Positions 36,401-45,639 of a DNA stretch of 64,000 bases are shown here, in pieces. Source of the stretch: Prevotellaceae bacterium (GTDB taxonomy: Bacteria > Bacteroidota > Bacteroidia > Bacteroidales > Bacteroidaceae). The notes below the pieces were generated by a model, which saw nothing but the letters and a program-made list of their open reading frames with translations, searched no databases and was not told the origin of the DNA. How positions within the stretch are numbered: position 1 is the stretch's first letter; every line of letters begins with the position of its first letter. Location of the stretch: positions 43,548-107,547 of the forward strand of contig JAQYET010000025.1 in assembly GCA_028723525.1 (NCBI GenBank), written 5' to 3'. The position numbers and the translations under genes were made by a program.

Positions 36401-36599
36401 GCCACGACACAAGGTGAAGGGGACCTTCGGCGTCTTTCATAGTGGCGCCATACATGAGGATACCTTTGTCCTCATTGAGGTTGATGCTCCTTCTCACGGT
36501 CTTGTTGTCATTTGACATGACAACATCCGCTGCCGAAACAGCAGATGAGGTCAGTGTCATAACCGTGAAAAGTGCAGCTGAAAAGAAATTCATTTTCAT
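33456..36599 (-). CDS. Large secreted multidomain protein (propeller, FN3, adhesin, CARDB)
   Basis: A 1047-residue exported protein with signal peptide MKMNFFSAALFTVMTLTSSAVSA. Residues about 40-300 contain repeated blade-like segments (TYDRERNMVLALAYG, ALAADYDGNIYVIQG) typical of a beta-propeller. Two fibronectin type III-like domains follow (about 315-500), then a cleaved-adhesin-like domain (about 510-675; SFYEDFDNTTQAGRW) and a CARDB-like domain (about 680-775). The tail (ALTIIDMSGRTVFHH, RGVYIVKATG) is a sorting-type domain. It is the middle gene of a three-gene operon and overlaps the next gene by 4 nt. The second Met (36593) is an equally good start. Confidence 0.8.
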   Translation of the reverse strand: MKMNFFSAALFTVMTLTSSAVSAADVVMSNDNKTVRRSINLNEDKGILMYGATMKDAEGPLHLVSWRSKFAHQLTNIAEIDPTDNGLHVVRIRCGTEVNGKYYGYLVNGYTFVDLPKSFVTIDFKTGKMTTIADMQDHTNWPTIYEMTYDRERNMVLALAYGTKDYASTDLYAIDITNGSYTLIKELDYYAWALAADYDGNIYVIQGKPDKDNKYYEGSYLVQLDPNEDYNTIKKTELKIDGQGIIPNFQHTMEFDNNSNLLYWLCTDGYGHQKEYVIDIKKNTIKKESDFLQNMVVGLYIPFEGADSRLAAGKVTDLNISVADGTKPTTTINWTNPSVNWRGDALDAFYEVAISRNSRSNVVAHVSGAVGEAKTWTDNSPEQGVVTYYLTSYRKSGEKGLTDSIKIFVGQDVPGNVVNLQANANGSGVNLTWEQPATSHTGKDYDKTTLKYDITRNPGNKVIATDVTATSYNDAAPGFYDKYSYTVTAKNAYGTGESASTTPLFTGKAYEPSFYEDFDNTTQAGRWQTIDNDFSGKSFAYAGGNFDAFKNFRIYMDPHRSVDDYLVSPLIHLEGGKPYRVSIDAILGDSRETHTFAFTYGKEVTSAGQSNVIATHSNVMAAFADDIQNFSDIFTPAADGDYLISVHCTSPSSDYMSYFGVNAFSLERVYNNDLSAINLILPTEVGSGKEAKATVTVKNLGLTPQSNYKAQVIDEDGKVIGETTVNETIAPDATKNVTVPFTTNESGKIILKGNVVLEGDENPQNDLSKGVEADVKTDALDWNVTCKNSDLSQSTSEPMSFMYEYSTIQTVYTKEELGKEDGQIKGIAFSYTPNEISADTEPVKVKVYMGTTTSADIYTDNSGWINNSNLTLVYEGEQTIKSGSAQVMTLPFSVPFSYDHTKNIVVQVWKEGITSEMFPALFDMYAGENWNKLRTLRYQGGGGQFTFTENSYAVAGKPVAYFAIDFTNGIGSVSMNDATPFAFTANGMLITSVELKALTIIDMSGRTVFHHTNVKGSIDTRLQRGVYIVKATGRDGNAYTSKVILGK

Positions 36600-36628
36600 T
36601 GCTTTCTGGTTATTGAGTTATTGTAGAT

Positions 36629-38734
36629 TTAGAAAGTAACCTTAACGCTACCCTCGTTTGTCTTAACGATATAGGTGCCGTTAGGCAGAGAGATGAGAGA
36701 TGTGCCGTTGGCACGTCCGTTATATACGCAAGCACCGTTGATTGTGTATATTTCCACATTACCGTTGGTGGTCACAGAGAGCTTGCCGTCAACAACCTTC
36801 ACAGGAGCATTGGTAAGACTTACATTGCTGATGCTGCTAATCACCTCACCGATGTTCTTGAGCTCAGAGAAAGCACTCTCCTTCAACTCACGGGTATAAG
36901 GGTTGGTCTTGATGGCGCTCACCCTGTGTGAGAGCTGCTTGTTCTTAGCATACTCAGGTACAGTGACATCTACAGATGTATCTGCATTGTAGCGTGCGAA
37001 GAAGAATGGATCGTTGAGCTGATCACCGCGGATATAGTTCTGATTTATCTTCAGGTCCTGAATGTAGAGGTTGCCGGGAGCATAGATGGCATAGATACCA
37101 ATCTTTGAACGAGAAGAACCCTTTGTGAGCTCGACAGAGAAGTTCTTGAACTCTGTAGCAGAAGGATTGCCGGTATAAACAAGCTCTGCCTGTGTGTAGT
37201 CCCCCTTGGACTCGTCCCAGTTGAAGAGAGCAACACAGCAGCGAGTAACGCGATCCTCTTTAGAGCCGTCCTGCAACCAAACAGTGGTATTCTCGCCACG
37301 GAGGTTCATGTTGATACTGATCTTGCCACCGTCCTTAGAGAGGTCGAGTTCTGGAGATACGAGACCTGCGTCAGAACCATTGTATACGTACTGGAAGCCG
37401 TCCACAGCAACACTGTTAGGATAAGGCATACCGTTCTTGGCAACCCAACCTGCTTGATTAGAAGGATTGATGAGATATGCGTCGAAGGTATAGGTGGTCT
37501 GATTGTCCTCAGTCCATGTCATGCCATCCGGGTTGTTGTCGAGATAGCTCTGTGGGAGTTTCAGACCGCGGAGAGAGTTGTCAGTAATGGTGAAAGGACC
37601 ATCGTTCTCAGCCTCGCGCAGAGCGTAAGCCCAGTAGTTGTAAACCTCTGCAGAAGGAACTGGGCTCCATGTTGCAGTGTAGTTCTCTGAAGAGATCGTG
37701 AGATCGCCCATCACAGGAGATACGAGGTCGAATACCTCATATTCCGGGCACTCAAATGACTTATGACCATCCTTGTCCACTGCCTGTACACTATAATAAT
37801 AGGTATCACCTGATACGATGTTGTCCACCTTGAATGAAGTGCCGTTTACGGTCTGGTTCTGCAGAAGATATGTTCTGTTGCCGTAAGCGCCCTTGGTATA
37901 CACATTCAGGATGTAAGAAGTAGCATCTGGGACGCTTGACCATTTTGCCACAAAGCTTTCTCCATTATAGTCAGCATAGTGCTTTGCCTCAGGCATGTTG
38001 ATGAAAGGCTTCACAGTGAACACCTTTATATCATCGAGGTAGATGTTGCCCCAGCCCGGATTCTGTGGAGGATTGAATGCAAGGTTGAAGAGAGTGTAGT
38101 GACCTGCGCCATAAAACATATATGTATATGTCTTCCACTCTGAAGTGATGTCCATGACATAGTCATCTGTTCCGATGAAGTCCCAAGAGGGTTGCATGTT
38201 GTAAGTCTCGGCAGCGCCAACGTTGAGTGGCTGAGCCATCATTCCGTTGTCTGTGCATGCTTTGAACTGGATGAATACCACACCCTGATTGCCGGCGCAG
38301 TCCAACATAGGAGTGTTGACCTTACCGCCCTCATCACCCATGATGGCAACGCAGCCACCGGCAGGATAGATGTTGTAGCCGCCCCAGCCTTCTGTGAGGG
38401 TATATTCAGGCTTCAGGTTGATCCACACCGGGTAACTTGAGATTTCGTTAGAGGTAAGCTCTGTGTTGCGGTCAGGCTCACCAATTTTACCGGTCGTCAT
38501 TTTTGAGAAGTCCTCAAAGATGACCTCCTGAATAGTACCGAACTGTGTGGGATCGTCAACAGCCACCATTTTGGCAGGACCGGCGTTGAGCTTACCCACT
38601 GAAGGCTGGTTAGTCACTACAGTAGCAGCTGCCTTAGCACCTCTACCTAAGATGTTTTGTGCCTGTACGCCGTTGGTACCAACTACCAACATGGGGCATG
38701 TCAAGGCAAAAGCGAAAAGTAAATTTCTTCCCAT
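36629..38734 (-). CDS. Secreted protein with choice-of-anchor and FN3-like domains
   Basis: A 701-residue exported protein with signal peptide MGRNLLFAFALTCPMLVVGT-NGVQAQ. Residues about 75-245 form a jelly-roll-like domain, followed by two FN3-like repeats (FVAKWSSVPDATSYILNVY, then YTATWSPVPSAEVYNYWAY), a second jelly roll (about 440-575), and the sorting-type tail NVEIYTINGACVYNGRANG. The in-frame extension to 38785 is rejected because the promoter overlaps it. It is the first gene of a three-gene operon of surface or secreted proteins; none has a recognised enzyme domain, so adhesion is the likely role. Confidence 0.8.
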   Translation of the reverse strand: MGRNLLFAFALTCPMLVVGTNGVQAQNILGRGAKAAATVVTNQPSVGKLNAGPAKMVAVDDPTQFGTIQEVIFEDFSKMTTGKIGEPDRNTELTSNEISSYPVWINLKPEYTLTEGWGGYNIYPAGGCVAIMGDEGGKVNTPMLDCAGNQGVVFIQFKACTDNGMMAQPLNVGAAETYNMQPSWDFIGTDDYVMDITSEWKTYTYMFYGAGHYTLFNLAFNPPQNPGWGNIYLDDIKVFTVKPFINMPEAKHYADYNGESFVAKWSSVPDATSYILNVYTKGAYGNRTYLLQNQTVNGTSFKVDNIVSGDTYYYSVQAVDKDGHKSFECPEYEVFDLVSPVMGDLTISSENYTATWSPVPSAEVYNYWAYALREAENDGPFTITDNSLRGLKLPQSYLDNNPDGMTWTEDNQTTYTFDAYLINPSNQAGWVAKNGMPYPNSVAVDGFQYVYNGSDAGLVSPELDLSKDGGKISINMNLRGENTTVWLQDGSKEDRVTRCCVALFNWDESKGDYTQAELVYTGNPSATEFKNFSVELTKGSSRSKIGIYAIYAPGNLYIQDLKINQNYIRGDQLNDPFFFARYNADTSVDVTVPEYAKNKQLSHRVSAIKTNPYTRELKESAFSELKNIGEVISSISNVSLTNAPVKVVDGKLSVTTNGNVEIYTINGACVYNGRANGTSLISLPNGTYIVKTNEGSVKVTF

Positions 38735-38764
38735 AATATTATTAAGTTTAATTTTAGATTGTCG

Positions 38765-38796
38765 CAAAGATAAATAATAGGTCACTTGTTTGCAAA
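38765..38796 (-). promoter_or_regulatory. Promoter of the three-gene secreted-protein operon
   Basis: On the minus strand TTTG (38796-38793), a 20-nt spacer, then TATCTTTG (38772-38765) followed by CG. The start at 38734 is 30 nt downstream. Bases 38797-38983 show no gene. Confidence 0.8.
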
Positions 38797-38983
38797 TAAT
38801 TGGTAGATTTATGATTTCTAAAATGCGAATAATAGTAAAAGTAGCATTTTCAAAACACGCAGGAAGCGCATTCTTTCGGCAATGTAACTATTAGTGGTGT
38901 TGGGATTGAGCATCAATGGGCTGCTCTTTCTCACCTTGGGGGACATCGCGATGACTCTCTGCATGGAACTTGAGAACTTAGAC

Positions 38984-39031
38984 GGTGGATTCCATAAGCA
39001 AGTGCAAGGTTACATATAATTCTTTTTTATT
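38984..39031. mobile_element. IS30-type element end
   Basis: A 48-bp sequence repeated at 31444-31491 with one mismatch. It overlaps the last codons of the transposase remnant, as expected of the right end of an IS30-family element. Confidence 0.6.
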
Positions 39032-39211
39032 ATTTCTTCCGGTTTCTTAAATCCATTCTTTTTTCTTGGTCTTTTGGTTTAATTCTCTTGCAATGATTTC
39101 ATGTGCTGCAAATTCTGTCCCATTATCAGTTGTTATGCTTTTTATAGGTATGTTTTCTCCTTTAAGCATTTCTACCATAGTCTTGGCTAAAGGTACTAAA
39201 TTTAAATACCA
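39010..39211 (-). pseudogene. IS30-family transposase remnant
   Basis: The minus strand encodes VPLAKTMVEMLKGE, then SITTDNGTEFAAHEIIA, the second catalytic Asp block of IS30-type DDE transposases. It then jumps to LNQKTKKK and, after loss of frame in an A6 run near 39059-39064, NGFKKPEE, the family's C-terminal motif. About 50 residues between these blocks are missing, together with the whole N-terminal half. It cannot be active. Confidence 0.75.
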
Positions 39212-39233
39212 TTAAACATTTGCAAATTGGGCA

Positions 39234-39272
39234 CAAAAAAAACTTCCGTCCCACTCTAAGGAACGGAAGTTT
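39234..39272 (-). terminator. Terminator of the ribosomal gene run
   Basis: The 9-bp stem AACTTCCGT / ACGGAAGTT (39241-39249 with 39263-39271) is followed on the minus strand by a run of T. It lies about 23 nt past the rplQ stop. Confidence 0.9.
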
Positions 39273-39294
39273 TAGTTTAAGGATATGAGTTTTA

Positions 39295-39783
39295 TTATGC
39301 CTTTTCCTCTACTGTCTCTGCTTGTGCCTCTGCTGTCTCTGCCGGGGCTTCCGCTTTTGGAGCAGCCTTCTTACCGGCACGGCGTGTACGCTTGGCAGCA
39401 GTTTTCGGAGTCTTAGCCATGTTCTCGTCGAAGTCAACGAGTTCTATGAAAGCCATTTCAGCACCGTCACCCTTACGTGCGCCGAGCTTTATAACTCGTG
39501 TGTAACCGCCGGGACGGTCGCCAACTTTCTGTGCAACTTCTCCGAAGAGGGTCTTCAGCGCCTCTTTGTTCTGCAGGTAGCGGAACACTACGCGGCGGGA
39601 GTTGGTCGAATCATCCTTGCAACGGGTGATAAGAGGTTCTACATACTTTTTCAGTGCCTTTGCTTTGGCAACGGTCGTAGTGATTCTTTTGTGCTCAATC
39701 AGCGATATAGCCATGTTAGCAAGCATGGCGCGACGGTGATCGGCAGTACGACCGAGGTGGTTAAATTTCTTACCGTGTCTCAT
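39295..39783 (-). CDS. rplQ: 50S ribosomal protein L17
   Basis: A 162-residue L17. It begins [20 protein letters not shown], which is diagnostic, and the core ends near residue 120. The C-terminal 40 residues are a low-complexity Ala/Glu/Lys tail ([18 protein letters not shown]) seen in Bacteroidetes forms. Last gene of the long translation run. Confidence 0.97.
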   Translation of the reverse strand: MRHGKKFNHLGRTADHRRAMLANMAISLIEHKRITTTVAKAKALKKYVEPLITRCKDDSTNSRRVVFRYLQNKEALKTLFGEVAQKVGDRPGGYTRVIKLGARKGDGAEMAFIELVDFDENMAKTPKTAAKRTRRAGKKAAPKAEAPAETAEAQAETVEEKA

Positions 39784-39836
39784 TGTTTGTTTTTCTTTCG
39801 GATAGGAATATCTGTTGCCAGATGCTTGTCAACCGC

Positions 39837-40829
39837 TTATTCCTTTTCCAGTTTATACTTTGAAATATCGGTTCCAAACTGCAGATTCAGACTCTCAAGC
39901 AAATCATCAAGCTCTGAGAGCGATTTCTTACCGAAGTTGCGGAACTTCAGGAGGTCGGTCTTGTTGTACTGTACGAGGTCGCCGAGTGTATCTACATCTG
40001 CGGCCTTCAGGCAGTTGAGGGCACGAACACTGAGGTTCATGTCAACAAGACGTGTCTTGAGAAGTTGACGCATGTGGAGCACCTCCTCATCAAACTCTTG
40101 GTTGCCGTCGATGTCGCTATTTTCAAGCGTTATCTTCTCGTCAGAGAACAGCATGAAGTGATAGATGAGAATTTTCGCTGCTTCCTTCAGCGCATCCTTC
40201 GGATGTATGGAACCATCCGTCGTTACTTCAAGGATGAGTTTGTCGTAGTCGGTCTTTTGTTCTACACGATACGGCTCTACTGCAAACTTGACGTTACGGA
40301 TAGGGGTGTAAATAGAATCGATTGGAATTACATTGACATCGGTGCAGAACTCACGGTTCTCATCAGCCAGAACGTATCCGCGACCTTTGTTTATCGTGAG
40401 GTCGAGCACCATTAACGCCTTTGAATCTAAATGACAAATCACCAAATCAGGGTTTAACACTTCAAATCCAGTCAGATACTTGCCAATGTCACCGGCTTTG
40501 AATTCGGTGGAATTCTCTACGGTGATACTAACTTTCTCGTTCTCGAATTCTTCTACTACTTGCTTGAAGCGCACTTGCTTCAGATTCAAGATGATGTTGG
40601 TAACATCTTCTTTTACACCGGGAACGGATGAGAACTCATGCTCAACACCGGCAATCTTGATGGTGTTGATGGCATAGCCCTCGAGTGATGACAGGAGTAT
40701 GCGGCGCAGCGCGTTACCAATGGTCACGCCGAAGCCCGGCTCAAGAGGACGAAATTCGAACTTACCGAACTTGTCGTTTGCCTCCAGCATCACTACTTTA
40801 TCAGGTTTTTGAAATGCTAATATCGCCAT
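39837..40829 (-). CDS. rpoA: RNA polymerase alpha subunit
   Basis: A 330-residue alpha subunit. The N-terminal dimerisation domain contains [20 protein letters not shown], and the C-terminal domain (about residues 260-320) carries the helix-hairpin-helix region with [18 protein letters not shown] that contacts DNA and regulators. Its place between rpsD and rplQ is the usual one. Confidence 0.98.
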   Translation of the reverse strand: MAILAFQKPDKVVMLEANDKFGKFEFRPLEPGFGVTIGNALRRILLSSLEGYAINTIKIAGVEHEFSSVPGVKEDVTNIILNLKQVRFKQVVEEFENEKVSITVENSTEFKAGDIGKYLTGFEVLNPDLVICHLDSKALMVLDLTINKGRGYVLADENREFCTDVNVIPIDSIYTPIRNVKFAVEPYRVEQKTDYDKLILEVTTDGSIHPKDALKEAAKILIYHFMLFSDEKITLENSDIDGNQEFDEEVLHMRQLLKTRLVDMNLSVRALNCLKAADVDTLGDLVQYNKTDLLKFRNFGKKSLSELDDLLESLNLQFGTDISKYKLEKE

Positions 40830-40845
40830 GAATTTAATGATTTGA

Positions 40846-41454
40846 TTAGTTCTTAGAATACAATTCTACGATTAACTGCTCCTTGATGTTCTCAGGAATG
40901 TCGGCACGGTCGGGTACGTGGAGGAACTTGCCGCTCTTAGAGGCTGCATCCCACTCCATCCAAGGATATTTGCTGTGGTTGTAGCCGGCGAGTGCAGTTT
41001 CAATCACCTCAAGAGACTTTGACTTCTCACGAACACCGATTACCTGTCCGGGCTTCACTGAATATGAAGGAATGCCTACTACCTGACCGTCAACAACAAT
41101 GTGTCTGTGGTTAACGAGCTGGCGTGCCGCTGCACGAGTAGGTGCAATTCCAAGGCGGAATACTACGTTGTCAAGCCGACGCTCAAGGTTCTGAAGGAGC
41201 ACCTCACCGGTGATACCGCCGGACTTGGCTGCCTTGTGGAACAGGTTGCGAAACTGACGCTCAAGCACACCGTAAGTGTATTTAGCCTTTTGCTTCTCTG
41301 CCAACATGACCCCATACTCCGAAGTCTTGCGACGACGGTTCTGGCCATGCTGTCCGGGAGGGAAGTTTCTCCGGGACAAAACTTTGTCAGCACCGAATAT
41401 GGGTTCTCCAAATCGGCGTGCAATTTTTGATTTCGGTCCAATATATCTTGCCAT
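40846..41454 (-). CDS. rpsD: 30S ribosomal protein S4
   Basis: A 202-residue S4, a primary 16S rRNA binder. It has the S4 RNA-binding region [20 protein letters not shown] followed by the [10 protein letters not shown] turn. There are no N-terminal zinc cysteines. Confidence 0.98.
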   Translation of the reverse strand: MARYIGPKSKIARRFGEPIFGADKVLSRRNFPPGQHGQNRRRKTSEYGVMLAEKQKAKYTYGVLERQFRNLFHKAAKSGGITGEVLLQNLERRLDNVVFRLGIAPTRAAARQLVNHRHIVVDGQVVGIPSYSVKPGQVIGVREKSKSLEVIETALAGYNHSKYPWMEWDAASKSGKFLHVPDRADIPENIKEQLIVELYSKN

Positions 41455-41533
41455 AATACTTTGATAATTATTCTTTTGTTGTTATTATTCCCGCAGTCAT
41501 TCAGAACACCCGAATGGTGCAAGAAGCTTTGTT

Positions 41534-41920
41534 TTATACACGACGGCGCTTAGGAGGACGACATCCATTATGTGGCAGTGGTGTCACATCAACGATTTCG
41601 ATAACTTCTATTCCGGCGGTGTGAATTGCACGGATTGCACTTTCACGACCATTGCCCGGACCTTTGACGTAGGCCTTCACCTTGCGGAGACCGAGGTCAT
41701 ACGCAATCTTTGCGCAGTCCTCTGCCGCCATCTGTGCTGCATAGGGAGTGTTCTTCTTTGAACCGCGGAAGCCCATCTTACCTGCTGAAGACCATGAAAT
41801 CACTTGACCGTCACCATTAGCCAATGTTACTATGATATTATTGAAAGAGCTGTGCACATGAAGCTGACCGAGAGCGTCAACCTTCACGTTTCTTTTCTTT
41901 GCGACTGTTTTCTTTGCCAT
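41534..41920 (-). CDS. rpsK: 30S ribosomal protein S11
   Basis: A 128-residue S11 with [15 protein letters not shown] near the N-terminus and the C-terminal [18 protein letters not shown], diagnostic of the family. It lies between rpsM and rpsD as usual. Confidence 0.98.
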   Translation of the reverse strand: MAKKTVAKKRNVKVDALGQLHVHSSFNNIIVTLANGDGQVISWSSAGKMGFRGSKKNTPYAAQMAAEDCAKIAYDLGLRKVKAYVKGPGNGRESAIRAIHTAGIEVIEIVDVTPLPHNGCRPPKRRRV

Positions 41921-41957
41921 AATTCTTAATTGTTACTTTTTAATTGATAATTGTGAA

Positions 41958-42338
41958 TTACTTAGTGGCCTTCTTCTTGTTAGCAACAGTCTTCTTCTTA
42001 CCTTTACGTGTTCGGGCGTTGTTCTTGGTGCTCTGACCACGTACCGGAAGACCATTACGATGACGGACTCCACGATAGCAACCAATATCCATCAGTCGCT
42101 TAATATTCATCTGGATCTCGCTGCGGAGATCACCTTCAACTTTGTATTCAGCGCCGATAACTTCACGGATTTTGGCTGCTTGATCGTCGCTCCACTCGTT
42201 GACCTTGAGTTCGCGGCTTACACCAGCTTTATCCAATATCTTTGCTGAACTACTTCGACCTATACCATAGATATAAGTCAATGCGATTTCGCCACGCTTG
42301 TTCTGGGGCAAATCTACTCCAACAATTCTTATTGCCAT
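41958..42338 (-). CDS. rpsM: 30S ribosomal protein S13
   Basis: A 126-residue S13 starting [17 protein letters not shown], with [16 protein letters not shown] and the basic tail [18 protein letters not shown]. The in-frame extension to 42392 is rejected, as the family begins at MAIRI or a close form. Confidence 0.97.
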   Translation of the reverse strand: MAIRIVGVDLPQNKRGEIALTYIYGIGRSSSAKILDKAGVSRELKVNEWSDDQAAKIREVIGAEYKVEGDLRSEIQMNIKRLMDIGCYRGVRHRNGLPVRGQSTKNNARTRKGKKKTVANKKKATK

Positions 42339-42444
42339 TGTTTTTAATGTAAAAAATAAAGTGTTAAATTTCAAAAACCTGCTAAAAAGCATGCAAAGTT
42401 AAGAATAAATTCTGTAATTCTTTTCCCGTTATGCTTATTTAACA

Positions 42445-42561
42445 TTAACCCTGACGAAGTTTGTACTTGGGGTTTTTCTTGTTGATAACGTACAGGCGAC
42501 CTTTTCGACGTACTATCTTGCAGTCGGGTGTGCGCTTCTTCAGTGATGCTCTTGTCTTCAT
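42445..42561 (-). CDS. rpmJ: 50S ribosomal protein L36
   Basis: A 38-residue L36: it begins [20 protein letters not shown] and ends in NPKYKLRQG. Only one Cys of the usual zinc set remains, so this is the zinc-free form. It lies between infA and rpsM. Confidence 0.95.
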   Translation of the reverse strand: MKTRASLKKRTPDCKIVRRKGRLYVINKKNPKYKLRQG

Positions 42562-42574
42562 ATTATCTCTAAGT

Positions 42575-42793
42575 TTATTTGTATCTAAATACTATTCTGC
42601 CCTTTGTAAGGTCGTATGGACTCATCTCCACCTTTACCTTGTCACCGGGCAATATCTTGATATAGTGCATTCTCATCTTTCCTGAGATGTGTGCTATGAT
42701 GGGCACACCGTTCTCGAGTTCTACACGGAACATTGCATTCGAGAGTGCTTCTATAATCGTTCCGTCTTGTTCTATAGCCCCTTGCTTTGCCAT
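42575..42793 (-). CDS. infA: Translation initiation factor IF-1
   Basis: A 72-residue IF-1, an S1-like OB fold that binds the 30S A site. The sequence has [20 protein letters not shown] and the C-terminal [11 protein letters not shown], typical of the family. Confidence 0.98.
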   Translation of the reverse strand: MAKQGAIEQDGTIIEALSNAMFRVELENGVPIIAHISGKMRMHYIKILPGDKVKVEMSPYDLTKGRIVFRYK

Positions 42794-42809
42794 TTAACGT
42801 TCTCTTGTT

Positions 42810-43601
42810 CTATTGATTTATGTTTTCTATTTCTTCGAAAGTTGATAAAATCTCTGCCTTGCCTTGCCTTATGGCAATGGTATGCTCGAAATGGGCTGCC
42901 GGTTTTCCGTCTCTTGTGCGGATTGTCCAACGGTCGGGCATCATGTATATGCTTCTGTCGCCCATTGTTATCATGGGTTCTATAGCAATACACATTCCTG
43001 CCTTGAGCATAACACCGTTGCCTCTGCGACCATAGTTGGGCACCTGAGGGTCTTCGTGCATTTCACGACCGATGCCGTGTCCTGTCAGTTCTCTAACCAC
43101 TCCGTAGCCTTCTTTCTCACAATGGTCTTGTACGGCACTGCTTATATCACCGACGTGTCTGCCTGCCACGGCGTTCTCTATTCCGAGATAAAGTGCTTCA
43201 CGAGTTGTCTTGAGAAGTTGCTTCACCTCTTCGGAAACCTCACCCACACAGAACGTGTAGGCAGAGTCGCCGTTAAATCCGTCAAGCAACGTACCGCAGT
43301 CAATGGAAACAATGTCTCCGTCCTTGAGCACATCGTCATCGCTTGGCACTCCATGCACCACAGCATCATTCACAGATGTGCAGATGCTTGCGGGGAATGG
43401 CACTCCGTATGGACTGGGGAAGTTCTTGAACGTGGGCACTGCGCCATGATCACGTATGAACTCATCTGCTATTTTGTCCAACTGAAGTGTGGTGACACCC
43501 GGCTTTATATGTTTGGCTAATTCGCCGAGCGTCTTACCAACAAGTTGGTTTGCCCGGCGCATTAGCCCGATTTCATCTTCTGTCTTCAGAAATATCTTCA
43601 T
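42810..43601 (-). CDS. map: Methionine aminopeptidase, type I
   Basis: It removes the N-terminal Met of new proteins. The 263-residue length is normal for type Ia. Metal ligands are recognisable in DIVSIDCGTLLDGFNGDSA (two Asp), GHGIGREMHEDP (His), IEPMI (Glu) and the late EHTIAI (Glu). It lies between secY and infA, the usual Bacteroidetes order. Confidence 0.97.
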   Translation of the reverse strand: MKIFLKTEDEIGLMRRANQLVGKTLGELAKHIKPGVTTLQLDKIADEFIRDHGAVPTFKNFPSPYGVPFPASICTSVNDAVVHGVPSDDDVLKDGDIVSIDCGTLLDGFNGDSAYTFCVGEVSEEVKQLLKTTREALYLGIENAVAGRHVGDISSAVQDHCEKEGYGVVRELTGHGIGREMHEDPQVPNYGRRGNGVMLKAGMCIAIEPMITMGDRSIYMMPDRWTIRTRDGKPAAHFEHTIAIRQGKAEILSTFEEIENINQ

Positions 43602-43618
43602 CTAAAACAGAAAAGAAA

Positions 43619-44956
43619 TTAGTAAGCAGAAACTCCGCCACGCTGACGTGATGTACCCGAATTGAGCAGTCCGTCGTAGTGACGCATGAGCAAGCGACTC
43701 TCAATCTGCTGCAACGTGTCTATCACAACACCGATGAGAATCAGCAAAGATGTTCCGCCAAAGAACTGTGCAAACGAGTCCTGCACATTCAAGAATCCTG
43801 CGAGAGCTGGCATAATGGCGATGAAAGCTATGAACAGAGAGCCGGGAAGCGTGAGGCGTGACATCACGGTATCAATGAACTCTGCTGTCGGTTTTCCCGG
43901 TTTTACTCCCGGAATGAAGCCGTTGTTACGCTTCATGTCTTCTGCCATCTGTGTCGGATTCAGCGTTATTGCCGTATAGAAATAAGTGAAAGCAATTATA
44001 AGTATCGCGAACACTACATTATACATTACACTGCGATGATCCATCAGGTTGCGCATGATGTACCCCGGCTCACTCACATAGCTGATTACGGTCAACGGAA
44101 TGAACATCAATGCCTGAGCAAAGATGATAGGCATCACGTTGGCTGCAAACAACTTCAAAGGAATGTACTGACGTGCACCTCCATACTGCTTGTTACCCAC
44201 AAGTCTTTTTGCATACTGCACGGGAACCTTGCGAGTTCCTTGAACGAGTAAGATTGCGAGACACACTACGACGTAAAGGATAAGTATCTCGATTATGAAC
44301 ATCACCAATCCACCGCCTGTAATGGCATTAAATCGTGACCCCACTTCCTGTATGAATGCCTGCGGAAGGCGGGCAATGATACCAATCATAATGATTATCG
44401 AGACGCCATTTCCAATACCCTTATCGGTTATGCGTTCGCCGAGCCACAGTATGAACATGCTACCGGCAGCGAGAATTATCGTTCCGACGATAATGAAATA
44501 ATTCCATGAAATACCTGTGGCAAGTGCATCTGCCGACTGCGCGCGAAGATTGATGAGATAAGACGGAGCCTGGAAGAGCAGGATGCCAACCGTAAGAATA
44601 CGGGTGTACCACTGTATCTTCTTGCGTCCGCTCTCACCTTCTCGCTGCATCTTTTGGAAATAAGGCACAGCGACTGCGAGCAGCTGCATGACGATTGAAG
44701 CCGAGATGTACGGCATGATTCCCAACGCGAATATCGATGCGTTGGAGAATGCTCCACCTGAGAAAGCGTCAAGGAGGGACATCAGTCCGCCGGCTGTCTG
44801 CGAATGCAACTTCCCAAGGCTTCCCGGGTCAATGCCGGGGAGCACGACGAAAGAGCCGAAACGATAGATTGCGACGAACAGGATGGTGATGAGGATTCGC
44901 TCTCGCAGATCCTCAACCCTCCAACAATTCTTCAGGTATTCAATAAACTTTTTCAT
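43619..44956 (-). CDS. secY: Preprotein translocase subunit SecY
   Basis: The 445-residue channel subunit of the Sec translocon, with ten membrane helices. It contains GIMPYISASIVMQLL (helix 2 region) and the cytoplasmic loop GFIPGVKPGKPTAEF, both conserved in SecY. It lies between rplO and map. Confidence 0.98.
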   Translation of the reverse strand: MKKFIEYLKNCWRVEDLRERILITILFVAIYRFGSFVVLPGIDPGSLGKLHSQTAGGLMSLLDAFSGGAFSNASIFALGIMPYISASIVMQLLAVAVPYFQKMQREGESGRKKIQWYTRILTVGILLFQAPSYLINLRAQSADALATGISWNYFIIVGTIILAAGSMFILWLGERITDKGIGNGVSIIIMIGIIARLPQAFIQEVGSRFNAITGGGLVMFIIEILILYVVVCLAILLVQGTRKVPVQYAKRLVGNKQYGGARQYIPLKLFAANVMPIIFAQALMFIPLTVISYVSEPGYIMRNLMDHRSVMYNVVFAILIIAFTYFYTAITLNPTQMAEDMKRNNGFIPGVKPGKPTAEFIDTVMSRLTLPGSLFIAFIAIMPALAGFLNVQDSFAQFFGGTSLLILIGVVIDTLQQIESRLLMRHYDGLLNSGTSRQRGGVSAY

Positions 44957-44962
44957 TTAAGT

Positions 44963-45409
44963 TCAGATTATAGTTGTGTTACCACCTGCTGACTTAATAG
45001 CCTCTTCAGCAGTTTTAGAGAAAGCGTTTGCTTCAACGTCGATCTTTGCTTTAAGTTCGCCGTTACCAAGAATCTTAACCAGCACCTTGCCGTTTGTGAG
45101 TCCGGCATCAACGAGTTCCTGTATGCCGATCTTTGTCAGATTCTTTGTCTCTGCAAGTTTCTGAAGAGTTGACAGGTTTACGGCGAAGTATTCCTTGTGA
45201 TTTATGTTCTTGAAACCGAACTTAGGAACACGACGCTGCAATGGCATCTGACCACCTTCAAATCCAATCTTTCTCTTGTAACCAGAACGAGCCTTTGCAC
45301 CCTTGTGTCCACGAGTTGACGTTCCGCCCAGACCTGAGCCCGGACCGCGACCGATGCGGCGGCGAGAGTGTGTAGAGCCTGCTGCCGGCTTTAAATTATT
45401 TAATTTCAT
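44963..45409 (-). CDS. rplO: 50S ribosomal protein L15
   Basis: A 148-residue L15 with the Gly/Arg-rich N-terminus [20 protein letters not shown] and [19 protein letters not shown], which are family signatures. Confidence 0.98.
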   Translation of the reverse strand: MKLNNLKPAAGSTHSRRRIGRGPGSGLGGTSTRGHKGAKARSGYKRKIGFEGGQMPLQRRVPKFGFKNINHKEYFAVNLSTLQKLAETKNLTKIGIQELVDAGLTNGKVLVKILGNGELKAKIDVEANAFSKTAEEAIKSAGGNTTII

Positions 45410-45444
45410 AATTGATAACTCTGTTTAAACGTTAGACTGTAAGT

Positions 45445-45621
45445 TTACTCTACAACGGTTACCAGATGATGAACCTTGCGTATCATTCCGCGAAGAGAGG
45501 GAGTATCCTCACGTTCTACCACCTGAGAGATTTTGCGAAGCCCCAACGCTTCGAGCGTGCGCTTCTGGTCGATAGGAGCACCGATCTTGCTCTTTATCTG
45601 CTTGATTTTTAATGTTGCCAT
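45445..45621 (-). CDS. rpmD: 50S ribosomal protein L30
   Basis: A 58-residue L30 read directly from the sequence: [20 protein letters not shown], then [15 protein letters not shown] and a C-terminal [13 protein letters not shown]. It lies between rpsE and rplO as expected. Confidence 0.95.
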   Translation of the reverse strand: MATLKIKQIKSKIGAPIDQKRTLEALGLRKISQVVEREDTPSLRGMIRKVHHLVTVVE

Positions 45622-45639
45622 ATAAAACTCCTAACTTTT

